This document shows positions 1-7,354 of a DNA stretch of 11,738 bases, one piece after another (positions within the stretch are counted from its first letter, which is position 1; every line of letters begins with the position of its first letter). Origin of the DNA: Candidatus Krumholzibacteriia bacterium (GTDB taxonomy: Bacteria; Krumholzibacteriota; Krumholzibacteriia; LZORAL124-64-63); contig DAOVTU010000034.1 of the NCBI GenBank assembly GCA_030632925.1, positions 1 to 11,738 of the forward strand, given 5' to 3'. The notes beneath the pieces were generated by a model. The model was given only the letters and a program-made list of their open reading frames with translations, searched no databases and was not told the DNA's origin. The translations under genes were made by a program, and so were the position numbers.

Positions 1-162
1 CGCGAAGGGCGGGCTGCCAGCCGCCTGGGGCGTCAAATCACTGATTTTGCTTGTGTCTACACCGGACGAGTGTCAAACTTTCTGAACTATCCGGCGGACA
101 AATTTTTTGCCCGCCCAGTAGAAGTACTGCCCCACGAACGCTGGGCCCAGCCCGAGGCCTGA
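1..162 (+). CDS. 3' end of an unrecognised protein (5' truncated by window edge)
   Basis: Frame 1 is open from the first base to a TGA at 160-162 and gives the last 53 residues of a protein whose start lies outside the window. The other two forward frames stop by about position 83. The tail contains aromatic and charged segments (DFACVYTGRVSNFLNY, then FFARPVEVLPHERW) that look like real coding sequence rather than random GC-rich translation. I do not recognise a family from this tail. The stop lies 52 nt before the start of the next gene on the same strand, so the two could be co-transcribed. No terminator is visible between them. Confidence 0.5.
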   Translation, partial: REGRAASRLGRQITDFACVYTGRVSNFLNYPADKFFARPVEVLPHERWAQPEA

Positions 163-214
163 GTGGGAACATTCAATCGGCGCCCGCTTGGGAGCGCCGC
201 AAAAGGAGAAATTC

Positions 215-1291
215 ATGCTCGGATCCAAGACCGTTCTCGTGGTCGGCACCGGGACCATTGGCGAGCCGTTGATCGGTTTGCTGTGCAACTTCAAGGCCCA
301 ACTGGGCATTGATGAAGTCCTGTTTCATAAACGGACCCCGCTTTTGACCGACCGCTCGAAGGTTCAGAACCTGCTGCGCCGTGGTGCGCGCCTGGTGACG
401 GACAAGGACCGGGTCGATGGATTCGAGAAGATGGGCCTGAAGATTGATTACACCACCGAAGAGGCCCTGGAAATGGCCCGAGTGGTGGTTGATTGCACGC
501 CCAGCGGCAACGCCATGAAGGAGCGCTGGTACGAAAAGTACGAAGAGTCCACCGACTTGTTCATCGCCCAGGGCAGTGAGTTCGGGTTCGGCAAGCAGTA
601 CGCCCGCGGCATCAACGATGAAGTGTTGGAGCTGGGCAAGGACAAATACCTGCAGGTCGTCAGTTGCAATACCCACAACCTGTCTACGTTGATCAAGGTC
701 TTTGGCCTGGGCAACGAAGGCCCGGAAAATCTGCGCGAAGGCCGTTTCGTCTGCATGCGGCGCACCAATGATATCAGCCAGGACGACAACTTTGTGCCGA
801 GCCCCCAGGTGGGCACCCACAAGGATGCCCGCTTCGGCACCCATCATGCCCGCGATGCCTGGCACCTTTACAATACCAAGGGTCCCGAGTACGACCTGAA
901 CCTGTTCAGCAGCGCCATGAAGGTCAATACCCAGCTCATGCACATCATCCAGTACAACCTGAAGGTGGAAAAGCCCACGACGCGCGACGAGCTCATCGCC
1001 CGGGTGGTGGCCGATGACCGCATCGCCACGACCTACAAGACCACCGCCAACAGCGTGTTCAGTTTTGGCCGGGACCATGGCTTCTGTGGCCGCATTCTGA
1101 ACCAGTCGGTGATCCCGCTGGACACCCTGCACGTGAGCGAAGACGGCCGGGACATCACCGGCTTCTGTTTCACGCCCCAGGATGGCAACAGTCTCTTGAG
1201 TTCGGTGGCGGCTACGGTGTGGGGGCTGTATCCGGAAACGTATGACAAGATTGTGCAGTGCCTGAAGCCGTACTTCTTCTCGGAAGTGTAG
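215..1291 (+). CDS. Archaeal-type (type II) glyceraldehyde-3-phosphate dehydrogenase-like protein
   Basis: The product has 358 residues. An N-terminal Rossmann fold begins with VLVVGTGTIG (glycines 11, 13 and 16) and continues to VVDCTPSGNA (about 91-100). The catalytic segment VVSCNTHNL places the presumed nucleophile at Cys151, and a His pair follows at 210-211 (GTHHARD). These match the SCNTTG and HHGPD signatures of archaeal-type phosphorylating GAPDH, and the classical bacterial ASCTTNC motif is absent. In that family the enzyme interconverts glyceraldehyde-3-phosphate and 1,3-bisphosphoglycerate with NAD(P). Length is close to the family norm (roughly 335-345). The ATG at 215 is chosen because AGGAG lies at 204-208 with a 6-nt spacer; the in-frame TTG at 188 would put that site inside the gene. 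Substrate is not proven: an oxidoreductase of the same fold with another substrate is possible. Confidence 0.68.
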   Translation: MLGSKTVLVVGTGTIGEPLIGLLCNFKAQLGIDEVLFHKRTPLLTDRSKVQNLLRRGARLVTDKDRVDGFEKMGLKIDYTTEEALEMARVVVDCTPSGNAMKERWYEKYEESTDLFIAQGSEFGFGKQYARGINDEVLELGKDKYLQVVSCNTHNLSTLIKVFGLGNEGPENLREGRFVCMRRTNDISQDDNFVPSPQVGTHKDARFGTHHARDAWHLYNTKGPEYDLNLFSSAMKVNTQLMHIIQYNLKVEKPTTRDELIARVVADDRIATTYKTTANSVFSFGRDHGFCGRILNQSVIPLDTLHVSEDGRDITGFCFTPQDGNSLLSSVAATVWGLYPETYDKIVQCLKPYFFSEV

Positions 1292-1336
1292 CTCTCGGAA
1301 GTGTAGCTTTCGGAAGTGTAGATTTCGGAAGTCCAG
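1277..1336 (+). repeat. Four-copy 15-bp tandem repeat spanning the stop codon of the GAPDH-like gene
   Basis: Four contiguous 15-bp units lie at 1277-1291, 1292-1306, 1307-1321 and 1322-1336. Their shared core is TCGGAAGTGTAG; the fourth ends in TCCAG instead of TGTAG. The first unit is the last 15 bases of the upstream gene and encodes FSEV plus its TAG stop. Because the unit length is a multiple of three, the second and third units repeat the same in-frame stop. Units differ at only a few positions, which suggests replication slippage followed by slight divergence. The array sits directly upstream of the terminator. Confidence 0.93.
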
Positions 1337-1351
1337 GTACTGACCGACCAC

Positions 1352-1389
1352 AAAAAAGGCGGGCTCCCGGTGAGGGAGCCCGCCTTTTT
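1352..1389. terminator. Bidirectional Rho-independent terminator between convergent genes
   Basis: A perfect 11-bp GC-rich stem (GGCGGGCTCCC at 1358-1368, GGGAGCCCGCC at 1374-1384) closes a 5-nt loop. It is flanked by six A (1352-1357) and five T (1385-1389), so either strand forms a hairpin followed by a U tract. It lies 60 bp past the stop of the GAPDH-like gene and 13 bp past the stop of the second TPR gene, and can end transcription from both sides. Confidence 0.95.
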
Positions 1390-1402
1390 CATGTTCTACC
1401 GA

Positions 1403-2902
1403 TCAGCGGCTCGCCAACTCGTCAATTTGGCTGGCAAATTCCGCGGCCCGTACCCGCGGCGGGAAGTCCTTGTCGGCCCCGGAGAGGGCCCATTCCAACT
1501 GTTCCTTTGCCGCCACGGCCTGCGCGGTGTCTTCCAATTCCAGATGGCACTGAACCTTCAGCACCAGAACATTGATCAAGCGCGGATTGACCGCCAGCAT
1601 GGCATCTATCTCGGACAGCGCCTCGTTCGGTTTTCCAGCGGCCAGCAACGAACTGGCCAGCCGTGAGCGGTAGAAAAACTGCTCGTGGTACGGCGTGGTG
1701 CCAGCCATCAACTCGATGGCCTGACCCCAGGATTTGGCGGCCGCCAGACTGTGGCCCAGCCGGTCCTGTTTGAAACCGTCGTATTGGCTGGCGAACATCT
1801 CGGTGACATTCCGGGCCCCATCCGAATGTTGGTAGTGGGAACTGGCGCGGCGGGCTTTCAGGGTCGAATCCATGACCGCATCTCCCATGGCCATTTGGCC
1901 CTCATCAGCGAGGATCAGGCTGCGCAACATGGGAGTGAGCGAGCCCTTGGGGTGGGTACTCACGTAATTGCGCGAAGCGAGGTCCAGTCGTTCCGGTTCC
2001 CCGCACACCAGATAGGTCGTCAGGATCAATTGGTCGACCGTACGCTCGGCTTCTCCGCCGGCCATCTGCCGGCGAACCTTGTCCAGAATGGCCGAACCCT
2101 TGGCGATCTTGCCCCGCGCCAGATAGGACCGGCCCAAGTTGAGCAGTGATGGATAAAAGTCCGGTTGCATCTGCAGTGCGATCCGGAATTCTTCTTCCGC
2201 CTCTTCGTAGCGACCAATCGTCAGCAGGACTTCACCGTAGGAGTCGTGGGGGTTGGCCAGGTCGGGAGCCAGAAAAATGTACTTTTGCAATTGTTCCAGG
2301 GCCATGTCGTAGGAACCCCGATTGAGTTCCAGGTAGCCCAGCTTGTTGTAGGCCGCCACATGGTTGGGGTTGATGGCCAGAAGACGCTCCCAGGTGGCGA
2401 TGGCCGCCACGGCGTCCCCGGCGGACTCCGCCTGCTCGGCCTGAGACTGGAGTACGTAGAAATTGTCCGGTTCCTGGCGCTGCATGCGGTCGCGCAGGGA
2501 GTCGCCCATGGCGTAGAACCTGCTGTTGCGAATTCTGCTCAGGCGCAGTTGGGCGATCAACCGACGCCGCTCGTCGGTCATCTCGGCAGTCAGGCTGTCG
2601 GCCCGCGCCAGTTCACGGCGGGCGTTGTCATGGTCTTGCAGGTTGGCGTAGGCTTGGGAGCGGCTGATGGCAGCCTCGGCCAGGTTTGGGTCCAGATCCA
2701 GGCATTGGCCCAGCTTGTCAACTGCGGCCTTGAAATGGAAGGCGTGCAAATCGGCAGTGCCCTCGTCGCACAATTCCACGGCGTCGGGATTACTGGATGA
2801 GTATTTATCCTGGCGGCAAGAAGTCAGGGCAAGGCCCAAGGTGACGGCAAGGCAAATAGTTGCCACGATCCGAGCTGACTGGATCCCAACCGACTGGCGC
2901 AA
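1403..2902 (-). CDS. TPR-repeat lipoprotein (paralog 2)
   Basis: The product has 499 residues from a TTG start. The N-terminus has an Arg-containing n-region, a hydrophobic stretch (about 12-26) and a lipobox LTSC, predicting lipidation at Cys29 and export. Repeat-like helices follow, including a TPR block with ANPHDSYGEV, GRYEEAEEEF and LNLGRSYLARG, and a C-terminal segment with NPRLINVLVLKVQCHLEL. It is a clear paralog of the gene just upstream over nearly the full length. The TTG at 2902 is preferred because GGAG lies 7 nt upstream (2913-2910) and this start gives an intact lipoprotein signal; a longer version from 3022 would run into the preceding gene and bury the signal. It starts 26 nt after the stop of its paralog and ends at the shared terminator. 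TPRs usually mediate protein contacts; the partner is unknown. Confidence 0.85.
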   Translation of the reverse strand: MRQSVGIQSARIVATICLAVTLGLALTSCRQDKYSSSNPDAVELCDEGTADLHAFHFKAAVDKLGQCLDLDPNLAEAAISRSQAYANLQDHDNARRELARADSLTAEMTDERRRLIAQLRLSRIRNSRFYAMGDSLRDRMQRQEPDNFYVLQSQAEQAESAGDAVAAIATWERLLAINPNHVAAYNKLGYLELNRGSYDMALEQLQKYIFLAPDLANPHDSYGEVLLTIGRYEEAEEEFRIALQMQPDFYPSLLNLGRSYLARGKIAKGSAILDKVRRQMAGGEAERTVDQLILTTYLVCGEPERLDLASRNYVSTHPKGSLTPMLRSLILADEGQMAMGDAVMDSTLKARRASSHYQHSDGARNVTEMFASQYDGFKQDRLGHSLAAAKSWGQAIELMAGTTPYHEQFFYRSRLASSLLAAGKPNEALSEIDAMLAVNPRLINVLVLKVQCHLELEDTAQAVAAKEQLEWALSGADKDFPPRVRAAEFASQIDELASR

Positions 2903-2928
2903 CTCACCTCTCCGTTCCGTTCGAGCGG

Positions 2929-4413
2929 TTAGTGGGTGCCGGCCATGGCCGAAACCCGGGTCTCCAATTCCGCCGCTTCGAGGCGGGCGGGGTAGTCCGG
3001 ATCCGACTTGCTGATGCTCCACTGGAGTTGTTCGAGGGTAGCCCGCGCTTCATCACCCTGGTTCAATTCGAGGTGGCATTTCACCTTCAGGACCAGGGCG
3101 TTGATCAGGCGGGGGTTGGTCTCGAGCATGGGCGTGATCTGGCCCATGGCTTCATCGACTCTGCCGATGGCCAGTAAGGCCGCTGCCAAACGGTAGTTCA
3201 GGTACCACTCGTTGTGTTTGGCCTTGTCGCCGACCAGGTCAATGGCCCGTTGCCAATTCCAGGCCGCGGCTTCGTGGTTGCCGGTGGCGTCGGCGGCGAG
3301 GGCTTCAAACTGGTAGCCGGCGCTGTCGATGTTCTGGCGCGCTTTTTCGTATTTTTGGTATTCCTCACCCTGGCGCCATTCCGACAGAGTGGAATCCATG
3401 ACCGCTTTGCCGCCGGCCATGTTGCCCATGTAGGCCATGCGCACGCCACGCAGCAGGCAACTCATGCCGTCTTCGGGGTAGCGCTCAATGAACTGCGCAC
3501 TCATGGCCTGCATTTCCTTGTCCAGACCGGAGATCAGGTAGGTCATGACGATTTCGTTGTCGACCCGCTTTTCGAGGTCCGAGCCCGCCACCTGCACACG
3601 CACTTTTTCCAGGATATCCATGCCCCGCTTGAGTTGACCACGGGCCAGATAGGTTTTGCCCAGGTTGATCAGCGAATGGTAGAAATCCGGTTGCATGGTG
3701 ACCGAGGTGCGGAATTCGGCTTCGGCCTCTTCGTAGCGTCCCATGACCATGTAGACTTCACCCAGCGAATCGTGGGGGTTGGCCAGGTCCGGAGCCAGGA
3801 AGGCGTATTTCTGCATGTAGTCGATCGCTTGGTCGTAGTTGCCGCGGTTCAATTCCATGTACCCGAGCATATTGTAACTGTTGGCGTAGTTGGGATCGCT
3901 CTCCAGGATGTCCAGCCAGGCCTTTTCGTAGGCCTCTTCGTTTTCGCCCATGCCGGCCTTGGTGGCCAACGCGACCAGCACGTGAATATTGTCCGGATCG
4001 CTTTTTTCCAGTTTGATCAGGACGGAATCCCGCATGGCGTAAAAACGGCTTTTGCCAAAGGTGCCCAGGCGCAATTGGGCCACCATGCGGCGGTTTTCAT
4101 CGGTCAGGACCAAGACCAGGCTGTCGGCCCGGGCCAGCTCCATTTTCTCGTTTTCGCGTTCACCGAGGCGGGAAAAAGCCATGGCCCGGGCGATGGAGGC
4201 TTCGGCCAGGGAGGGATCCAATTCGAGGCATTGGCCCAGTTTATCCACGGCGGCGCGCAGGCGGAAGGCGTTCAGGTCGCGGGTGCCCTCTTCGCAGAGA
4301 CTGATGGCCTCCGGGCTGTCGGAATGGGGGTCCGAATTGCCACGCTGTGTCAGGCCAAGCCCAAGTCCAACAAGGAGTAGGGCGGCAACGAGTATGAACA
4401 TGAACGACTTCAA
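2929..4413 (-). CDS. Membrane-anchored TPR-repeat protein (paralog 1)
   Basis: The product has 494 residues from a TTG start. Residues about 4-22 form one hydrophobic segment (FMFILVAALLLVGLGLGL) with no lipobox cysteine, so it is probably an N-terminal anchor with the rest outside the cytoplasm; an uncleaved or cleaved signal peptide is the alternative. A first TPR-like unit (AAVDKLGQCLELDP, near 54-67) and a longer TPR block (about 176-267; ANSYNMLGYMELNRGNYDQA, GRYEEAEAEF, LINLGKTYLARG) are visible. The start at 4413 is supported by AGGAGG at 4425-4420 with a 6-nt spacer. An upstream in-frame TTG at 4437 lacks this spacing, and the Shine-Dalgarno site would lie inside it. It lies 156 bp after the phosphatase gene and 26 bp before its paralog, so a shared transcript is likely. 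Function is unknown. Confidence 0.85.
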   Translation of the reverse strand: MKSFMFILVAALLLVGLGLGLTQRGNSDPHSDSPEAISLCEEGTRDLNAFRLRAAVDKLGQCLELDPSLAEASIARAMAFSRLGERENEKMELARADSLVLVLTDENRRMVAQLRLGTFGKSRFYAMRDSVLIKLEKSDPDNIHVLVALATKAGMGENEEAYEKAWLDILESDPNYANSYNMLGYMELNRGNYDQAIDYMQKYAFLAPDLANPHDSLGEVYMVMGRYEEAEAEFRTSVTMQPDFYHSLINLGKTYLARGQLKRGMDILEKVRVQVAGSDLEKRVDNEIVMTYLISGLDKEMQAMSAQFIERYPEDGMSCLLRGVRMAYMGNMAGGKAVMDSTLSEWRQGEEYQKYEKARQNIDSAGYQFEALAADATGNHEAAAWNWQRAIDLVGDKAKHNEWYLNYRLAAALLAIGRVDEAMGQITPMLETNPRLINALVLKVKCHLELNQGDEARATLEQLQWSISKSDPDYPARLEAAELETRVSAMAGTH

Positions 4414-4439
4414 AGGGCGCCTCCTGGCAAGAAACAACT

Positions 4440-4475
4440 GGCGTTTTCAGTGCCCTGCAGTGGCCTGAAATCGCC
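4440..4475 (-). promoter_or_regulatory. Stem-loop in the leader of the first TPR gene
   Basis: Arms GGCG-T-TTTCAG-T-GCC (4440-4454) and GGC-CTGAAA-T-CGCC (4462-4475) pair through 13 base pairs, with one T-T mismatch and one bulged T, around a 7-nt loop. On the minus strand it lies between the phosphatase stop (4570) and the Shine-Dalgarno site of the TPR gene (4425-4420). A short, only partly U-rich stretch follows, so it could be a weak terminator or attenuator, an RNA-stability element, or nothing. I see no convincing sigma-70 promoter in the 4414-4569 gap. Confidence 0.45.
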
Positions 4476-4569
4476 CGATTCATGGTTTGTTACGTCCCGG
4501 CACCGGTTTAGGTTGCAATTCCGGCGCAAAAAATACTAGCCCGGTGCAAACAATAGGGGCGGCTTCAGG

Positions 4570-7221
4570 TCAGACCTGACCGCCCTCCGCTGCCGCAAAA
4601 TCTTCTTCGGCCACGATCTTCAGGCCGATCATGGTGATGTCGTCGTCGGCGTCGTCATCGTCTGCCAGGCCACTGAACTGCTGCAGCTTGGTATTGACGG
4701 TGGAAAACAGGCTGGACACTTCTTCCTGGCGGCTTTCGCGCAGCAATTCGTTCAGGCGGTCCTCGCCGAAATCTTCGTCGCCTTCAGGGTCCTTGGTTTC
4801 GGTCAACCCGTCGGTGTACAGGAACAGCAGGTCGCCGATCAGCAGTTCGACCTGGCCTTCTTCATAGGTGCCGAAGTCGAAGGCGCCCAGGGGCAGCCCT
4901 CCTTTTTCAAGCAACTCGAAATTGCCGTCACCGCGCATGAGCACCGGCGCGTTGTGCCCACCGCTGCTGTAATCCAGAATGCGGGTTTCGGGATCAAAGA
5001 TCGCCAAAAAGAGGGTCGCAAAATGTTCGGGCTCGGTGCTGGCGTGTATCTGCTGATTGATACGCTCGAGCACCACACCCGGCGAGTCGCAGTTGTAGCA
5101 CTGCCCGCGCAAAGCGGCCTGGATGTTGGAGGCCAACAGGGACGCAGGCACACCTTTGCCGCTGACATCGGCGATGACGATGGCCAATTTACCATCAGTG
5201 CGTTCGAACATGTCGTAATAATCGCCCGACACCTGCTTACTCGAAATGTTCACCGCTTCTATTTCGACGCCCAGGTACGACGGCAGGGTGCTGGGCAACA
5301 GGCGTGACTGAATACGCCGCGCCATGGCCATTTCTTCTTCGAGTTTCTGTTTGGCGACTTCTTCTTCGTACAGGCGCGAATTTTCGATCTGCAGCGCCAC
5401 CTGGCCGGCCACGATGGTCAGCAACTGCAATTCGTGCACCTGGTAGTCGCCATCACCGGGGCGGTTGGGCAAGGCCACGATACCCACCAGACGCCCCTGG
5501 GTGACCATGGGAATGAGCAACTGGATGCCATGGTCCACCAGGAACTGCTGCTCTTTCAAACGGGCCTTCAACTCGGCCTGTTCCTGGGTGATGGCCTGGC
5601 GCCCGTCCAGATGTTCGGCTTCGTTGGCGTCGGCCCACAGCGGTTCGCCCTGCTTTTCCATGAGGTTGGCCAGGCTTTGCAGAACCAGGCGTTCCGGATA
5701 GCGAATATTCTCGCTGGCCCGGGGCCGGTCTTCATCCTGGTCGCCGCCGAAGCTCGGTTGCTGGATTTGCCCTTTGACGAACCCGGTCAGTTCGTAGGAA
5801 GGGAAATCGCTGTCGGTATCGGCCAGATAGACCGCCATGCCTGGCAAGCCGAGTACCTCGACCAGCCTTTCACCCACCCGGTTGAGCAGGTTCTCTTTCT
5901 GGATCAGGCGCGGAATCTCTTTGCTGAATTCTTCGATCAGGGCAGCCATGTTGTCGCGCGAATGGTAAAAACGCGTGTCCAGGCGTCGCTGCAGCCACAG
6001 GCGCAATGGCCACAGGGCAGCCGCCACGCTCAGGGTCGCCCCTGCCGAAATCAGCCCACTGGAGCTGTTCAAAAACGCCAAAAATTTGCTGCTCACCCAC
6101 CAGGTGCCGCTCATGTAGCCGATCCAGATCACGCCGGTCAAAAGCCCATAGGCCAAATTGCGTTTGAGCAACAGATCGATCTGCAGCACCTGGTAGCGCG
6201 CCACACAGTACCCGAACGATATGGGGATGGCGGCCAATGGCACGGCGCCCAAACGGGTCAGGCCCGTCTGGAAAGTGAGTTCTTCCAGGCCGATCTTGAA
6301 AATCAGGAAGGGGATCACAGCACCCAAAGTGCCAAAAGTCAGGATGCGCACCCGTTGGCGCATCAGGGGGTCGCGGTAGCTGAAATATCCATGCAGCAGG
6401 GCGCTCAGGCCCAGCACGTAATAGACGCCCAGCACGATCCAGCTGGTGGCGTTGATCTTGGCGCCCTCGGCGCCGATGAACTGGTCGAGGAAGAAACGCA
6501 GGTAGAACATCAAGGGCATGATGTACAACAGCGGCGCCAAAAATGGGTGGCGCGTGAGAGTCAGTTTCTTGCGCGGAAAGACCAGAAAGAAGTGCAGGAA
6601 CACCGCGGGCAACATGAAGCGCGCAAAGGCCCCGATGTTCTGGGTGATGATGGCGCCCAGGAAATAACTGGCCTGCTGCAGGTTGGTCATGAAGTACAGG
6701 GCAAACATCATGCAGAGCAGGAAAAACAGGCCGGCCGCCCGCTCGTTGCCGCTGCGCACATAAACCGCAAAACCAATGACCAGATAGACCAGGGCCAGCA
6801 CCACGTTGACCGAGTAGTCGCTCATGTTGGCGCGGGTCGAGGTCAGGGGGACCTTGACCTTCATCAGTTTGCCATCGCGCCGGACGAGATAGGGCACGGT
6901 GGTGCCGGGTTCGTGGCGGCGCAACTCCGAGGCCGCATTCTGGGGTGAGCGCACGATGCTGTCGCCAATACCCACGATGATATCGCCCCGCTTGAGGGGC
7001 GTGGGGTCGCCGGTGGGGCGCGATACCACATCCAGGACTTCAAGATTGGAGCGGCCGAGTAGCCAGATGGTGCCGTCGCTGGGGCGGGTGCGGGTGGCGT
7101 CGAAGCCACTGAACAGCACAGCAAAAACCGTGATGGCTCCTACTGTTAAGTGGGCACCACGGGATAAGAGCAGCCTGTATAGTCCCCCGAGGGGGTTGGA
7201 ATGCAGCCGTTCGGGCGGCAT
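4570..7221 (-). CDS. Membrane PDZ-GAF-SpoIIE/RsbU-type PP2C serine phosphatase
   Basis: The product has 883 residues. TM1 (about 23-40) is followed by a PDZ-like domain (about 45-127; LKRGDIIVGIGD). Nine more hydrophobic segments lie near 136-155, 161-180, 198-215, 226-246, 259-281, 292-312, 325-342, 355-376 and 387-408. Basic loops (PRKK, YRDPLMRQRVR, ARYQVLQIDLLLKR) fit a cytoplasmic N-terminus, an external PDZ and a cytoplasmic C-terminus. A GAF-like region (about 425-612) and a short helical linker (615-640) lead to a SpoIIE-type PP2C domain with intact acidic motifs: GDYYD (D667, D670), ADVSGKG (D685), SGGHNAP (753-759), LYTDGLTE (D804) and DDDITMI (D861). RsbU-like enzymes dephosphorylate anti-sigma antagonists; no such partner is in this window. 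The ATG at 7221 has GGAG at 7229-7226. It is first in a minus-strand block with the two TPR genes. Confidence 0.92.
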   Translation of the reverse strand: MPPERLHSNPLGGLYRLLLSRGAHLTVGAITVFAVLFSGFDATRTRPSDGTIWLLGRSNLEVLDVVSRPTGDPTPLKRGDIIVGIGDSIVRSPQNAASELRRHEPGTTVPYLVRRDGKLMKVKVPLTSTRANMSDYSVNVVLALVYLVIGFAVYVRSGNERAAGLFFLLCMMFALYFMTNLQQASYFLGAIITQNIGAFARFMLPAVFLHFFLVFPRKKLTLTRHPFLAPLLYIMPLMFYLRFFLDQFIGAEGAKINATSWIVLGVYYVLGLSALLHGYFSYRDPLMRQRVRILTFGTLGAVIPFLIFKIGLEELTFQTGLTRLGAVPLAAIPISFGYCVARYQVLQIDLLLKRNLAYGLLTGVIWIGYMSGTWWVSSKFLAFLNSSSGLISAGATLSVAAALWPLRLWLQRRLDTRFYHSRDNMAALIEEFSKEIPRLIQKENLLNRVGERLVEVLGLPGMAVYLADTDSDFPSYELTGFVKGQIQQPSFGGDQDEDRPRASENIRYPERLVLQSLANLMEKQGEPLWADANEAEHLDGRQAITQEQAELKARLKEQQFLVDHGIQLLIPMVTQGRLVGIVALPNRPGDGDYQVHELQLLTIVAGQVALQIENSRLYEEEVAKQKLEEEMAMARRIQSRLLPSTLPSYLGVEIEAVNISSKQVSGDYYDMFERTDGKLAIVIADVSGKGVPASLLASNIQAALRGQCYNCDSPGVVLERINQQIHASTEPEHFATLFLAIFDPETRILDYSSGGHNAPVLMRGDGNFELLEKGGLPLGAFDFGTYEEGQVELLIGDLLFLYTDGLTETKDPEGDEDFGEDRLNELLRESRQEEVSSLFSTVNTKLQQFSGLADDDDADDDITMIGLKIVAEEDFAAAEGGQV

Positions 7222-7238
7222 GGTGCTCCGGTTTTGTG

Positions 7239-7267
7239 GACCAGGCCGGGTTCGGGGCCGGCAGGTC
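7239..7267 (-). promoter_or_regulatory. Hairpin in the 5' leader of the phosphatase gene
   Basis: GACC (7239-7242) pairs with GGTC (7264-7267), and GCCGG (7245-7249) pairs with CCGGC (7258-7262). They are separated by a small internal loop and close an 8-nt loop. On the minus strand it sits about 10 nt upstream of the Shine-Dalgarno site (7229-7226) of the phosphatase gene. It has no U tract, so it is not a terminator; a role in translation or mRNA stability is possible but unproven. Confidence 0.35.
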
Positions 7268-7311
7268 GGTTTCAGTCGCGGGATGGGCTTTCTAATAGAT
7301 AAACCCGTGAA

Positions 7312-7339
7312 TTTGTTCCCGTTTCCCTGTTTTTAATAT
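7312..7339 (+). promoter_or_regulatory. Weak candidate sigma-70-type promoter for the LpdD-like/IMPase genes
   Basis: A good -10-like hexamer TAATAT (7334-7339) follows a poor -35-like TTTGTT (7312-7317) with a 16-nt spacer, in the most AT-rich part of the divergent intergenic region. Transcription from here would begin just upstream of the structured leader. The -35 match is weak, and the reverse complement (TATATT) could equally serve the phosphatase gene. Confidence 0.25.
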
Positions 7340-7354
7340 ACCGTGGAAGCGGGG

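Noticed and set aside
1277..1336. Programmed UAG read-through or pyrrolysine coding at the repeated stop codons
   Set aside because: Read-through would only add very short repeats, there is no downstream domain, and a terminator follows. Tandem slippage is simpler.
173..1351. A 392-codon minus-strand frame with repeated FRKLH/FRELH pentapeptides at its N-terminus
   Set aside because: The pentapeptides are only the reverse complement of the 15-bp tandem repeat. The plus strand carries the conserved GAPDH-like protein with a ribosome-binding site.
1403..3022. Longer start at 3022 for the second TPR gene
   Set aside because: It would overlap the upstream paralog by 94 bp, add a Pro/Arg/Gly-rich tail with no function, and hide the lipoprotein signal. 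The TTG at 2902 has GGAG 7 nt upstream.
3214..4380. A 388-codon plus-strand frame opposite the first TPR gene
   Set aside because: The opposite strand encodes a paralog-supported TPR protein with a good Shine-Dalgarno site. The plus frame has no recognisable motif and arises from codon bias.
5434..6948. A 504-codon open frame on the plus strand opposite the phosphatase gene
   Set aside because: It is antisense to a gene with clear PDZ, membrane, GAF and PP2C motifs. Its translation is low-complexity, rich in Gln, His, Gly and Ala, as expected from the complement of GC-biased codons.
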